Shown one piece after another: positions 1-11,820 of a stretch of DNA of 64,000 bases. The stretch is from positions 49,741-113,740 of the forward strand of contig NW_024735301.1 in NCBI RefSeq assembly GCF_018991925.1. Direction: 5' to 3'. The DNA is from Homarus americanus. Its lineage: Eukaryota; Arthropoda; Malacostraca; Decapoda; Nephropidae. The stretch's first letter is position 1; the number at the start of each line of letters is the position of its first letter. The notes beneath the pieces were generated by a model, which saw only the letters and a program-made list of their open reading frames with translations, was not told where the DNA came from and searched no databases. A program made the position numbers and the translations under genes.

Positions 1-260
1 GTGTTTGTGACGCAGGTGAAGGTGTGACGCAGGTGAAGAAGGGACGCAAGTAAAGCTGTGATGCAGGTGAAGATAGGCACGCAGGTGACAGTGTGACTCT
101 GGTGACGGTGTGATGCAGGTGAGGGTGTGACGCAGGTAAAGATGTGACGCAGGTGAACGTGAAAATATGATGGTGTGACTTAAGTGACGATGTTACGCAG
201 GTGTGAAGGTGTGACGCATGTGACAGTGTGACTCAGGTGAAGGTGTGACGTAGGTATGGT
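1..260. repeat. Degenerate minisatellite (GTGACGCAGGTGAAG-like)
   Basis: Short irregular units built on GTGACGCAGGTGAAGG recur across the first 260 bases with substitutions and small indels. The array is cut by the window edge. Frames crossing it show no protein-like pattern. Bases 261-410 look unique and empty. Confidence 0.85.
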
Positions 261-410
261 GTGACGGTAAAAAAAACCAGGTAAGAGTAGTCACATGACA
301 ACATAACACTGTACCAATAACAATATTTTTTGTTTTCCTAGATGCTCTCTGTTGTGAGAATGATGAGGTGGTTAATGACGCTGCTACCTGACTCACCTGG
401 ATAAACAACA

Positions 411-546
411 ACAATTATAACATTAATAACAACAGCAACAACAATAACAGCAGCAAGAACAATAACAACAGCAGCAAGAACAATAACAACAGCAGCAACA
501 ACAGTAACAACAGCAGCAATAACAGCAACAACAACAATAACAACAG
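411..546. repeat. AAC/AGC/AAT trinucleotide block
   Basis: An interrupted compound trinucleotide microsatellite of AAC, AGC and AAT. Reverse-strand frames through it give runs of C/Y or V/I that are repeat translations, not genes. Confidence 0.95.
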
Positions 547-672
547 TACCCCACTCCCCCTCGTAGCACTCCCGAGACACAACAAACACTTGGGACCTCA
601 CCACGAGTGACAGTGAAAGGCGAGTGACAGCCTGTCTGACACAACCCGCACCTCCCCATGACCGCCACCTCA

Positions 673-805
673 ACAGCATGGCAACTCAACCTCTTCTTAG
701 CATAGTAACTCAATCCCCCTGTGCATGGTAACTCACCCCCTCAGCATGGTAACTCACCCCCTCAGCATGGCGACTCAAACTCCCTCCCTCAGCATGGCGA
801 TAACA
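673..805. repeat. About 21-bp minisatellite (CAGCATGGTAACTCACCCC)
   Basis: About six degenerate copies of a unit containing CAGCATGGYAACTCA. Nothing coding is seen nearby. Confidence 0.85.
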
Positions 806-1020
806 CGGTAGGTACAGGTATATTAACAATGCAGCTCAACCAACATATCCGTGACCCATAGAATCTGCTGGAACGAATCTCTGAACCGCTGGAACAAGAC
901 TGAACCATTTATCCACCCAAAGATGGCGTAGTTTAGTGTCTCATATAGATTCGATACAGTTTCGAACGAGTGTATCCAGGAAATTTCGTCAAAGTATCTG
1001 TACCAAGAAACATCTACCAC

Positions 1021-1063
1021 CGACACAACACAACACAACACAACACAACACAACACAACACAG
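1021..1063. repeat. (AACAC)n pentanucleotide
   Basis: A pure AACAC/ACACA tract of about eight units. The flanks (806-1020 and 1064-1200) are unique sequence without a recognisable gene. Confidence 0.95.
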
Positions 1064-1199
1064 ATGAGTTGCCTGGAGTTGAAGTATTCTTATAAATGAA
1101 CGATAATATATGAAACTCAAAACCAAGATGACCTCCTTCTCACAGCTCAACCAAACTAATTCAACCACTGTCTCCATGGTGACCAGTCCTAGCGGGCCC

Positions 1200-1566
1200 C
1201 AGTTTTAATAGGTTAGGTTAGGGTCTTTTGGGATTTATTAGAACTGGGGGCCCATTTGACGTTAGGGTCGTTTGGGATTTATTAGAACTGGGGCCCATTT
1301 GACGTTAGGGTCTTTTGGGATTTATTAGAACTGGGGCCCATTTGACGTTAGGGTCTTTTGGGATTTATTAGAACTGGGGCCCATTTGACGTTAGGGTCTA
1401 TTTGGGATTTATTAGAACTGGGGCCCATTTGACGTTAGGGTCGTTTAGGGATTTATTACAACTGGGGCCCATTTGACGTTAGGGTCTTTTGGGATTTATT
1501 AGAACTGGGGCCCATTTGACGTTAGGGTCGTTTAGGATTTATTAGAACTGGGGCCCACTTGATGTT
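1200..1566. repeat. 43-bp minisatellite with GGGGCCCATTTGACG
   Basis: Eight or so copies of a 43-bp unit containing GTTAGGGTCTTTTGGG and ATTAGAACTGGGGCCC. Copies differ mainly by one-base changes in the GTC(T/G)TTT segment. A GGTTAGG step precedes the first unit. The core ATTAGAACTGGGGCCCATT resembles the reverse complement of the unit at 25540-26130. Confidence 0.95.
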
Positions 1567-1589
1567 TGTACTAAAATCCACACTTAATC

Positions 1590-1591
<2 letters not shown>

Positions 1592-1620
<29 letters not shown>

Positions 1621-1925
1621 TTAATCAACAGTACACCAGCCAGGGCGCCGACCTCCTGCTGGGGGTGTGGTGGCCGAGGATCACCCCCCCCCCCTTATTT
1701 GTCTGTAGTCATGGGACGTTTATTTGCTTTCAGTGTTACGTTTTTTTAATGTGACGTTTTCTTTCAGCCTGATTAACGTCAATGAACTCCGTGAATACCA
1801 TTTTTGACTGACTCACTGACTCACTCACTCACTTCTCCCTCACCCCACCTTCGTCCCTTCCTCACTCAATCGCACACTCAATTCTTCACTCACTCACTCA
1901 TACCGTCCCTCCCTCACTCACTGCC
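1592..1925. repeat. (AC)n, then CTCA-rich simple sequence
   Basis: An (AC)n tract at 1592-1620. A short unique stretch with a C9-10 run near 1685 follows, then CACTCACTCACT-type sequence from about 1806. No gene is seen. Confidence 0.85.
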
Positions 1926-2029
1926 TATCTATATTGCCTCAGCCACGGTAAGACCCTCACTGGAGGTCACAAGGATACGATAACAGATAAATCTGGGAGT
2001 CAGATTTTGGAGTGTTCTCTTGGGAGATG

Positions 2030-2034
2030 CACGC

Positions 2035-2081
<47 letters not shown>

Positions 2082-2193
2082 TGCTCCCACACAAGAGGCC
2101 ATTGAAAACCGAAAACAATGCAAAAAATTGGCCAATCACAAAGCCCCATTGAGAGGCCATTAACGCAACACCACGACCAATTAAAACCCGACT

Positions 2194-2233
<40 letters not shown>
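2030..2233. repeat. (CA)n and (GA)n microsatellites
   Basis: (CA)n at 2030-2075 and (GA)n at 2195-2233, separated by unique sequence with ATTGG/CCAAT pentamers (see the next entry). Confidence 0.9.
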
Positions 2234-2236
<3 letters not shown>

Positions 2237-2239
2237 GTT

Positions 2240-2447
2240 GTAAGAAATGAGTATATAAGCTCATTTGTGATTGGTGGACGCGCCTCATGTTACGTCATAA
2301 CTTTGGGTGGGCAAAAGTGTCTTAAGGTCCGTGATTGGTGGAGTGACATATAACTCAGGCTATGATTGGTGAAGGCGTTAAGTGTAAATAACCCTGATTG
2401 GTTGGTTAATGGTAGCTATGAAACTCAGATCAATGATTGGCCGAGTA
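2240..2447. repeat. Degenerate repeat with clustered TGATTGG boxes
   Basis: Five copies of TGATTGG (inverse CCAAT) lie at spacings of roughly 40-75 bp, in similar contexts such as GTGATTGGTGGA. A TATATAAG string lies at about 2252. This may be an old minisatellite or a CCAAT-rich promoter-like patch; no transcript evidence is available. The last copy runs straight into the 27-bp array. Confidence 0.5.
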
Positions 2448-4122
2448 CACGTCATCTCAACACACGTCACAGTACACGTCATCACCAACACACGTCACAG
2501 TACACGTCATCTCCAACACGTCACAGTACACGTCATCTCAACACACGTCACAGTACGTCATCTCAACACACGTCACGGTACACGTCATCTCAACACCGTC
2601 ACGGTACGTCATCTCAACACACGTCACAGTACGTCATCTCAACACGTCACAGTACACGTCATCTCAACACACGTCACGGTACACGTCATCTCAACACGTC
2701 ACGGTACACGTCATCTCAACACACGTCACAGTACACGTCATCTCAACACACGTCACAGTACACGTCATCTCAACACACGTCACAGTACACGTCATCTCAA
2801 CACGTCACGGTACGTCATCTCAACACACGACACGTCATCCAACACGTACAGTACGTCATCTCAACACACGTCACAGTACACGTCATCTCAACACACGTCA
2901 CGGTACACGTCATCTCAACACACGTCACGGTACACGTCATCTCAACACACGTCACAGTACACGTCATCTCAACACACATCACAGTACACGTCATCTCAAC
3001 ACACGTCACAGTACACGTCATCTCAACACACGTCACAGTACGTCATCTCAACACACGTCACGGTACACGTCATCTCAACACGTCACGGTACACGTCATCT
3101 CAACACGTCACGGTACACGTCATCTCAACACACGTCACAGTACACGTCATCTCAACACACGTCACAGTACACGTCATCTCAACACGTCACAGTACGTCAT
3201 CTCAACACACGTCACGGTACGTCATCTCAACACACGTCACAGTACACGTCATCTCAACACACGTCACAGTACACGTCATCTCAACACACGTCACAGTACA
3301 CGTCATCTCAACACACGTCACAGTACACGTCATTCAACACACGTCACAGTACACGTCATCTCAACACACGTCACAGTACGTCATCTCAACACACGTCACA
3401 GTACACGTCATCTCAACACACGTCACAGTACACGTCATCTCAACACACGTCACAGTACGTCATCTCAACACACGTCACAGTACGTCATCTCAACACACGT
3501 CACAGTACACGTCATCTCAACACACGTCACAGTACACGTCATCTCAACACGTCACAGTACGTCATCTCAACACACGTCACAGTACGTCATCTCAACACGT
3601 CACGGTACACGTCATCTCAACACGTCCGGTACACGTCATCTCAACACACGTCACAGTACGTCATCTCAACACGTCACAGTACGTCATCTCAACACACGTC
3701 ACAGTACACGTCATCTCAACACGTCACAGTACGTCATCTCAACACACGTCACAGTACACGTCATCTCAACACACGTCACAGTACGTCATCTCAACACACG
3801 TCACGGTACGTCATCTCAACACACATCACAGTACCGTCATCTCACACACGTCCAGTACGTCATCTCAACACACATCACAGTACACGTCATCTCAACACAC
3901 GTCCAGTACACGTCATCTCAACACACGTCACAGTACACGTCATCTCCACACGTCACAGTACGTCATCTCAACACGTCACAGTACGTCATCTCAACACGTC
4001 CAGTACGTCATCTCAACACACGTCCAGTACACGTCATCTCAACACACGTCACAGTACACGTCATCTCAACACACATCACAGTACACGTCATCTCAACACA
4101 CGTCACAGTACACGTCATCTCT
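2448..4122. repeat. 1.7-kb satellite, 27-bp unit rich in ACGTCA
   Basis: About 60 copies of a 27-bp unit containing TCATCTCAACACACGTCA followed by CAGTACACG; 25- and 22-bp variants lack an AC or ACAC step. The common 27-bp length is a multiple of three and no plus-strand frame of the unit has a stop. Three overlapping frames therefore stay open for 600-720 codons. This is a repeat artefact: the translations are shifted versions of the same words (TSSQH, VISTH, RHLNT). Each unit holds two or three ACGTCA motifs, the CREB/ATF or bZIP half-site pattern. Confidence 0.97.
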
Positions 4123-4230
4123 CCACTTCTTCCTCAATTCTTCCTCCATCTTCCTCCACCTCTTCCTCCAATTCCTCCTCCTCCACCTCTTCCTCCACCT
4201 CTTCCTCTGCCTGTACCTCCTCCTCCATAT
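4123..4230. repeat. TTCCTCC polypyrimidine tract
   Basis: TTCCTCCACC-like repeats directly follow the 27-bp satellite and precede the (AC)n tract. Confidence 0.9.
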
Positions 4231-4239
4231 GAAGGACCC

Positions 4240-4792
<553 letters not shown>

Positions 4793-4918
4793 GACAAACT
4801 GACGATGACGTAGATGACAGGTGAGAAGGTGACAGGTGATCCCTGCCGTGACAGAGGTCGGTGACCCCGTATTGTTCTTCATCCACCACTTCCGGTTTAA
4901 CACGTTCCGGCACACCTG

Positions 4919-4919
<1 letters not shown>

Positions 4920-4971
<52 letters not shown>

Positions 4972-4991
4972 TACACACACACACACACACA
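4920..4991. repeat. (CA)n microsatellite
   Basis: A CA tract with two CATA interruptions near 4967-4975. Confidence 0.97.
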
Positions 4992-5017
4992 TATTTGGTT
5001 ATTTACGTTATCTTCAG

Positions 5018-5515
5018 CGGAGGTGTAGGGGTGAGGGTGAGGGGTAGGTGTGAGGGGTGGGGTAGGGGTGAGGGGTAGGGTGGGGTGAGGTGCAGGGGTG
5101 AGGTGAGGTGGGGAGGTGAGGGTGAGGTGGGGGTGGGAGGTGAGGTGAGGTGGGTGAGGGTGGGGGGTGAGGTGGGGTGAGGGTAGGGGTGAGGTGGGGG
5201 TGAGGTGTGGGGTGGTGAGGTGTGGGGGTGAAGTGGAGGGTGTAGGAGGTGGGGGGTGGGGGGAGGGGGTGAGGGTGAGGTGAGGGGTGAGGTGAGGTGA
5301 GGTGGGGTGGGGTGAGGTGAGTGTGGGGGTGAGGTGGGGGTGGGGAGGGGGTGAGGGGGTGGGGTGAGGGTAGGGGTGGGGTGGAGGTTAGAAGTGAGGG
5401 AGAGGTGGGAGTGATGGAGTGGGGAGGCTAAGTGGGGGTGTTGGGCAGATGGGGTGGGGGTGAACTGAAAGGGGTAGATAGGGAGGGAAGTGGGGGTAGG
5501 GGAAGGTGGGGAAGT
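5018..5515. repeat. 500-bp G-rich GGGGTGAGGTGAGG block
   Basis: The plus strand is almost entirely G, T and A, in words such as GGTGAGG, GGGGTGAGG and GTGGGGG. Closely spaced G3-G6 runs give dense G-quadruplex potential. There is no fixed unit length and no coding pattern. Confidence 0.95.
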
Positions 5516-5624
5516 GGGGAGACAAACTTTACAACTTTAGCTCATAAATGGAAAAAGTTTGTCACAGTTTCAGGTCAGAGTTGTTCTTTGGTAAAATCCT
5601 CGACACCTCTTTACAGATCCTGGC

Positions 5625-5975
5625 TCTTCCTCCTCTCCCTCCCTCCTCCACACTCCCCCTTCCTTCTCTATCCTCCCCTCCTCCACACTCCCCCTTCCTT
5701 CCTCTATCCTCCTCCCTCACCTCCCTCCTTCCTTCCCTCTATCCTACCCCTGCCCCTCCCCGTCTCTCCCCCTCCTATCACCCTCACCCCTTGTTTCTTC
5801 TAAACTTGGGGGGTGGGAAAGAGGAGGAGGGGAAGGATGAGGGGAGAAGAGCAGGAAAGGGAAGGGAAGAAGAAGATGAGGAGGGAAAGGGGAGGGAGAA
5901 CAGAATGAAAGAATAATTTAACAACTGAAGAAAGGAAGGAAGAGGAAAGGAAGGAGGCCGTTAGAAGGAGGGCAG
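5625..5975. repeat. Polypyrimidine tract followed by polypurine tract
   Basis: 5625-5805 is nearly pure C/T (CCTCC, TTCCTTCC). 5812-5975 is nearly pure G/A (GGAAGG, GGAGG). The two arms are roughly complementary in inverted orientation, so the region could fold as a long imperfect hairpin or form triplex DNA. Confidence 0.85.
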
Positions 5976-6118
5976 ATAGAGAGAGCTGTACATCACCAGA
6001 ACTAGGATATATTTCCCCCTTGACTATTCCAATACACTTTATCATCGTTAAATCATCCTTGTCGCTTCTGTCTAATTAAACATCTTGACTTGATACATAG
6101 TTACAGGTGAGTCGGGTG

Positions 6119-6120
<2 letters not shown>

Positions 6121-6206
<86 letters not shown>
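6121..6206. repeat. (CA)n joined to (CTA)n
   Basis: (CA)n at 6121-6170, then (CTA)n at 6171-6206. On the minus strand the latter is the (TAG)n tail of the LINE that follows. Confidence 0.95.
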
Positions 6207-7863
6207 GTACTTTGCTGTCACTCGGAATCGAGTATGACGATCATCCAGCTATGATACAATGATGAGTTATTTGGGATGTCACCTAGGTTGGTGAGCTTTG
6301 AGGTGACTAAAGAGGCCGATACGGGACCTGCAGCGTCGTTCGTATTCGTTGCACATGTGGAGGGCTTAATCTACTGCAGGAGGGGCGGTGGCAGCGTCTT
6401 TTCGGCGTTGGCGCTTGTCTGCCTCGGTTTGCAGTCGGGTTAGCTCGAAAGCATTGACACCTTCTCGTGTGGTGCTCCTCCAAGCGTTACGATGTAACGT
6501 AATCGTCTCCCAGGTGAGGGGGTCGATTTGTCACTTTTTCAGGTTTGTCTTAAGACTATCCTTATACCTTTTCAGTTGCCCGCCGGCGTTACGTTTACTA
6601 TTCGTTAGGTGACTGTAAAGTAGCTGCTTTATGAGTCTACTGTCGTCCATGCAGGTAACATGGCCAGTCCAACGTAGTTGTTCATGGGTAATGGTAGCCT
6701 CGATGCTCCTACAGTTGGTGTCAGCAAGAATACTGGCATTTGTTCTCTTGTCTTCCCAGACTCGGAGGATGAAACGTAGACTACGTTGGTGAAAGATTTC
6801 AAGTGCCTTGAGGTGCTTCCTGTATGTGACCCATGTCTCACTGCCATATAGCAGGGTGGGGAGGACCACTGCTCGATATACATGCAGCTTTGTAGATAAT
6901 TTCAGGTCCCTACAGCTGAAGACACGGTTTCGGAGTGTCATAGGCTTGAGATGCACATCTGATCCGATATTGAATCTCTTCATCGATGTCCGTGGTGGTG
7001 GACAGGTGGGAGCCGAGATACTGAAAGTGGGCAACATTATAGAGGGTAGCACCGTTAAGATGGATGGATGGTGGGTGTGTGAACCAGGGGCAGGCTGAAA
7101 GAGAATCTGAGCTTTACATACCTGTACATTCACCTCAAGGCCGAAGTGTGCATACGCATCTGCGTAGGTGCTCACGATCTACTGTAGGTCGTGTTCAGTG
7201 TGAGCAACAAGGAGGTCGTCTGCATACTGAAGTTCAGTAATGGAAGCTGCCGACACCTTTGTTGTTGCCTGGAGTAGTCTTATGTTGAAAAGACCCCCCT
7301 TCACCTGGTACTCGATGTTCACCCTGCTGGCTAAATTGGCACTGGCACGAGTAAGGAAGGCAGCCAAGAAGATGGAAAAGAGAGTTGGTGCCAGTACACA
7401 CCCTTGTTTAACCCCCCGTTGGATGGGGAAGAACTCTGACTGGGTGCCATTGTGCAGGACACTGCTGTTCATGCCATCGTGGAGTTGCCTCACAACGGTG
7501 ATGAATTTTGGTGGACAGCCAAAACGGCTGAGGGTCCACCAGAGGGCTTCCCTGTTGACCGAGTCGTAGGCCTTGGTTAGGTCGATGAAAGCCATGTACA
7601 GGTCACGACGTTGCTCTCTGCACTTTTCCTGTACCTGGCGGGCAGCAAAGATCATGTCAGTGGTGCCACGTTATGGACTAAAACCACATTGAGATTCTGC
7701 GAGGAAGTTTTCCCCATCAGGAAGGAGTTTGTTAAGGTCCAGGAGGACTCGGGCGATAATCTTGCCAGCTACGGAGAGCAGCGAGATCCGCAGTAGTTGC
7801 CACAGTCTGACCGGTCTCCCTTGTTCTTATAAATATTGACAACGGAAGCGTGTTTAAGAGCTT

Positions 7864-7865
<2 letters not shown>
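6171..7865 (-). mobile_element. Decayed non-LTR retrotransposon (LINE), copy 1
   Basis: A 5'-truncated LINE on the minus strand. Reading in its own direction, it starts at the (CA)n boundary at 7865 inside the RT fingers. It then carries the RT palm, thumb and a C-terminal zinc-finger-like end, a short 3' UTR (GATGATCGTCATACTCGATT, GTGACAGCAAAGTA) and a (TAG)n tail at 6206-6171. A second copy at 27372-29220 is on the opposite strand and shares the same 3' UTR words and TAG tail. The tail style and the C-terminal WTGH...KRYKDSLK pattern suggest an RTE-like or related clade. That assignment is from memory and not firm. Confidence 0.88.
6235..7860 (-). pseudogene. LINE reverse transcriptase pseudogene, copy 1
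   Basis: An RNA-dependent DNA polymerase remnant. Visible motifs are RT motif A (AFIDLTKAYDSV, about 7561-7595), motif B (GVKQGCVLAPTLFSIFL, about 7375-7425) and motif C (YADDL, about 7210-7230, the catalytic aspartates). The thumb contains YGSETWVTYRKHLKAL, then LRWTGHVTCMDD and KRYKDSLKTNLK. Main breaks: an in-frame TAG at 7179-7181 just after motif C; a region near 6930-7080 read in another frame (two compensating shifts); a TGA near 6535; and a TAG/TAA-type stop near 6375 before the terminal finger. In that finger (MCNEYERRCRSR...HLKAH) the second cysteine of the CxxC pair is a tyrosine. It cannot encode a working enzyme. Confidence 0.88.

Positions 7866-7909
<44 letters not shown>
7866..7909. 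repeat. (CA)n microsatellite
   Basis: A CA tract exactly at the truncated 5' boundary of the LINE. Confidence 0.97.
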
Positions 7910-7910
<1 letters not shown>

Positions 7911-8002
7911 GAACTGCGCATGCCTCTGTTGACGGATGCAACTGACTCAATAGGATATGACGCAACACTAACAATTACGTTCACGACGGAAATGATACAC
8001 AC

Positions 8003-8140
<138 letters not shown>

Positions 8141-8177
8141 GATGCAGTTATAACGCATCACAAATTAAAAACACATC

Positions 8178-8245
8178 AACACAAACTCCCGGTACAACAC
8201 CACAAACTCCCGGTACAACACCACAAACTCCCGGTACAGCAACAG
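8178..8245. repeat. Three copies of ACAAACTCCCGGTACAACAC
   Basis: A short tandem array with a unit of about 20 bp. The flanks up to 8393 are unique and without a gene call. Confidence 0.85.
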
Positions 8246-8393
8246 AAAGTCTCAGTATGTATCGGAAACCACAACTAATATTACGAAACGAAGTTGTCTT
8301 TCACCTCCTTCATCCAGACCTTCTGTAGTGACCTCCTCAAATAAACTTGACCCAGTGTACTAACATTAATGAACCTTCTTGAACAGTAACACA

Positions 8394-8590
8394 CAGGAGA
8401 ACGATTACGATAGGCACAGGGGAACGATTACAATAGGCACAGGGGAACGATTACAATATACGGGACGATTATAATAGGCACAGGACGATTATAGGTACAG
8501 GACGATTACAATAGGCACAGGGAACGATTACGATGAGCTAGGAAACGATTACAATAAGCACAGGACGATTATAATAGGCAGGACGATTAC
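8394..8590. repeat. About 22-bp minisatellite (GAACGATTACAATAGGCAC)
   Basis: About nine copies with indels, based on ACGATTACAATAGGCACAGG. Confidence 0.92.
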
Positions 8591-8915
8591 AGCGCTTAAT
8601 CGTGGGTTATAATCGTGGGTTATAATCGTGGGTTGTAATCGTGGGCTTGTAATCGTGAGGTTGTAATCGTGGGTTGTAATCGTGGGTTTAATCGTGGGCT
8701 TATAATCGTGAAGGCATAATCGTGGGCTTACCTTAATCGTGGAAGCGCTTGTCATAGGGTTTGTAATCATTGGGTTTGTAATCGTCAGGCGTAATCGTGG
8801 GCTTTATCGATGGGCTTGTAATCGTGGACTTATAATCGTGGGCTAGTAATCGTGGAGTTTGTAATCGTGGGTTTGTAATCGTGGGTTGTAATCGTGGGTT
8901 GTAATGTGGACTTGA
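8590..8915. repeat. AATCGTGGGTTGT minisatellite
   Basis: About 20 short degenerate units (13-17 bp) based on TAATCGTGGGTTTG. The shared ATCGT/ACGAT core suggests this array and the preceding one are inverted relatives. Confidence 0.9.
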
Positions 8916-9116
8916 CTTTACTGCATTAGTGGGGAGGTCAAGGTCAGAGGTCAACATCACGATAACAAACAAACAAGAATAAAACACAGGTCATTTTCTG
9001 AGGTGCTGACGTCGTGAAAATAACAGCTGACACATAAGTTCTTGTTCACCGACACATAACATGAATAGTGCTGACACCTGTGAATAACCTGGAGGTGTTG
9101 TGTAAGGCATTGTTAT
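8916..9116. other. Unique sequence, no feature seen
   Basis: Mixed sequence between two arrays. No frame with protein character and no repeat word is evident. Confidence 0.5.
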
Positions 9117-9762
9117 GGTGGCGGGTGGTGGGGGGAGGAGGTGAGGCAGGGAGGAGGTGAGGCAGGGGGAGGAGGTGAGGCAGGGAGGAGGAGGAGGTGA
9201 GGCAGGAGGAGGGAGGAGGTGAAGCAGGGGAGGTGGAGGTGAGGCAGGGAGGGAGGTGAAGTGGGGAGGTGGAGGGAGGTGAGGCAGGGAGGAGGAGGTG
9301 TGAGGCAGGAGGAGGAGGAGGTGAGGCAGGAGGAGGAGGGAGGAGGTGTGAGGCAGGAGGGAGGTGAGGGCAGGGAGGAGGAGGAGGTGGAGGCAGGGAG
9401 GAGGTGAGGCAGGGAGGAGGAGGTGAAGCAGGGAGGATGTGAGGCAGGGAGGGAGGTGAGGCAGGGAGGAGGAGGAGGTGAGGCAGGAGGAGGAGGAGGA
9501 GGTGAGGCAGGGAGGAGGAGGAGGAGGCAGGGAGGAGGAGGGAGGTGAGGCAGGAGGAGGTGAAGAGCAGGAGGAGGAGGTGAGGCAGGAGGTGAGGCAG
9601 GAAGGAGGAGGAGGTGAGGAGGAGGTGAGGCAGGGAGGAGGAGGTGAGGAGGGAAAGAGGTGAGGCAGGAGGAGGAGGTGAGGAGGGAAGAGGAGGTGAG
9701 GCAGGAGGACAGGAGGAGGTGGGTCAGAGGCAAGGTGAGGTGGGGTGGGGGTGGGGTTGCAT
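9117..9762. repeat. 650-bp purine-rich array (GAGGTGAGGCAGGGAGGAG)
   Basis: Units of 15-25 bp combining GGTGAGGCAGG with variable (GGA)n. The minus strand encodes only Ser/Pro/Leu-rich repeat translations. Triplex and G-quadruplex potential. Confidence 0.95.
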
Positions 9763-9947
9763 CAAGGGTCAAAGCAAAGCAGGCAGCTCCAGCACAAGCT
9801 ATCAACAACTCTCTAACTTCACCACTAACTCTCAACTCTGGGGCAGTAAACAGTGTTGGTGAGGCCGAGGGATATGCAATCACGTGTTAGTTTGTGGTCG
9901 TCTTATAAAGTTCTACTGAATATCTTAAGCCTTAGAACACAAGTTTT

Positions 9948-9948
<1 letters not shown>
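9763..9948. other. Unique sequence, no feature seen
   Basis: Non-repetitive sequence between a purine array and the AAT block. Open frames that reach into it are extensions of the purine array. Confidence 0.5.
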
Positions 9949-9985
<37 letters not shown>

Positions 9986-10036
9986 TAATAATAATAATAA
10001 TATTATAATAACAATAATAATAATAATAATAATAAC

Positions 10037-10081
<45 letters not shown>

Positions 10082-10222
10082 TATAATAACAATAACAATA
10101 ATAATAATAATAATAACAATACAATAACAATAACAATAATAATAATAATAATAAACAATAACAATAACAATAATAATAATAATAATACTAATAACAATAA
10201 TAATAATAATAATAACAATAAC

Positions 10223-10269
<47 letters not shown>
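9949..10269. repeat. (AAT)n microsatellite, 320 bp, with AAC variants
   Basis: Interrupted AAT repeats with AAC changes. Reverse frames give poly-Tyr, poly-Ile or poly-Leu. Confidence 0.98.
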
Positions 10270-10270
<1 letters not shown>

Positions 10271-10670
10271 CACACCTACACAACCCTCAATATCAGGTGT
10301 CGTCCAACACCATATAGTTCTACCCTCACTACCGCCTCGACCATAACAACTGGACATATTCTTACTATGCTTCTATAATCTTCATCTTTATTCTCCTTAT
10401 TTAAATTATTAGTCATTCCTTCTATTATGTATGTTAATTTAAATACGACATTGATCTTAGTTTAAATACGGTCATACAAATTATTTTTTTATTGGGGTAA
10501 TTTTAATCATTTGTGAGGTCAAGTTAAATATTTCTCAAAACAGGTGATTTCAGGTGTTTTTCCTTACAATTAGGCTAATTAAGATAAATATAGGTTGATA
10601 TATATACCAGGTATAGACCCACTTAAACCCTGTTCAAGTTCAGCAATGGTGTAAAATGTTTTTTAATCCA
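10270..10670. other. AT-rich unique sequence
   Basis: 400 bases of AT-rich intron-like or intergenic sequence. No protein motif, RNA gene or repeat family is recognised. Confidence 0.5.
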
Positions 10671-10671
10671 A

Positions 10672-10708
<37 letters not shown>

Positions 10709-10792
10709 TTATTATTATTAATATTATTATTATTATATTATTATTATTATTTTATTACTATTATTTTATTATTATTATTATTTTATTATCCT
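10671..10792. repeat. (ATT)n with TTTTATT interruptions
   Basis: A trinucleotide tract with several TTTTATT breaks. Confidence 0.96.
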
Positions 10793-11639
10793 TCCTTTCA
10801 TCTCTTCCTCCATTATCACCTCCTCCCCTACCACCTCCTCCTCACAAACAATTAACAATTAATCACCTCTCCATCATACCTGGCCTAATTAATTAAAAAC
10901 TTCTCAGACTTTTACCTCAACAGGTTCACTTTCTTACCAATTATATAATTAATTTAAACTTTCACAAAGGTTCTCTAAGGTCACAGGTGTTAGGTCAATC
11001 CGGGGGTCAATTAAGGTCACAGGTGTTAGGTCAATCTGGGATCAATTAAGGTCATACTGAGGTCAATTAAGGTGAAAATAGGCATAAATACGCCTTAATT
11101 TTTTTTGTAAGAGGAAACGATTTGTGTTTCTATAGAGGTCAAAGGTCATGTAAAGCCTTATTTAATTGGTTCAATATATTATTGTAATCTTACCTGTATT
11201 TTAATGCGATTTTTTTACACCTGTTCACATATTCTACTTTATATCTACGTTAATTTACTCCAACTATACTTCATATCTATCCTTTATCAACCTGACCTGA
11301 CCTCAAACCTGACCTGACATCTACCTTATACCTATCTCAATGTAACTAACCTCTATCTCTCATCTACTTAACCTCTACATCAATCTACCTCACCTCTTTC
11401 TACCTCACTTCTACATTTTCTTTCTCACCTCTACCTAGCACCCCCCTACAACACCCACGTTGGTAGTGAAGGGGGCAGGGCAGGTGGTGACATCTTGTTC
11501 CGCCCATCACTTGTCCAGTCGTCTCTTAATGGTTATCACCTCTCAACACCTTACCCATGTTAATTAAGGTCATTTAGGGCGACAGCTGTAGGTGTATATA
11601 TCCAGTGTCCCATTTGCCTGTACAATACTAATGCTCGTT
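10793..11639. other. AT-rich sequence with local direct repeats
   Basis: Mostly unique. At 10978-11060, AGGTCACAGGTGTTAGGTCA occurs twice with AATTAAGGT spacers. At about 11290-11440, CTACCTCACCTCTAC-type degenerate repeats occur. No coding region is seen. Confidence 0.6.
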
Positions 11640-11735
11640 ACAGTAAGTGGGGGGTTTTAGGTTAGATTGGGTTATTACAAGTTAAGTTAAGGTTAGGTTA
11701 GGTTAGGCTAGGTTAGGTTATTACAGGTATATTAA
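11640..11735 (+). repeat. Degenerate TTAGG block
   Basis: GGTTAGGTTAGGCTAGG and related telomere-type pentamers with GATTGGG and TTATTACAGG interruptions. Confidence 0.85.
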
Positions 11736-11820
11736 TTAGTATGAGAAGAATGACCTACAGGTGTTGTGTGTCCTGTGGTAACGACCGCTGAGGTGAGTGA
11801 CACAGTGAAGGTTTATGGTC

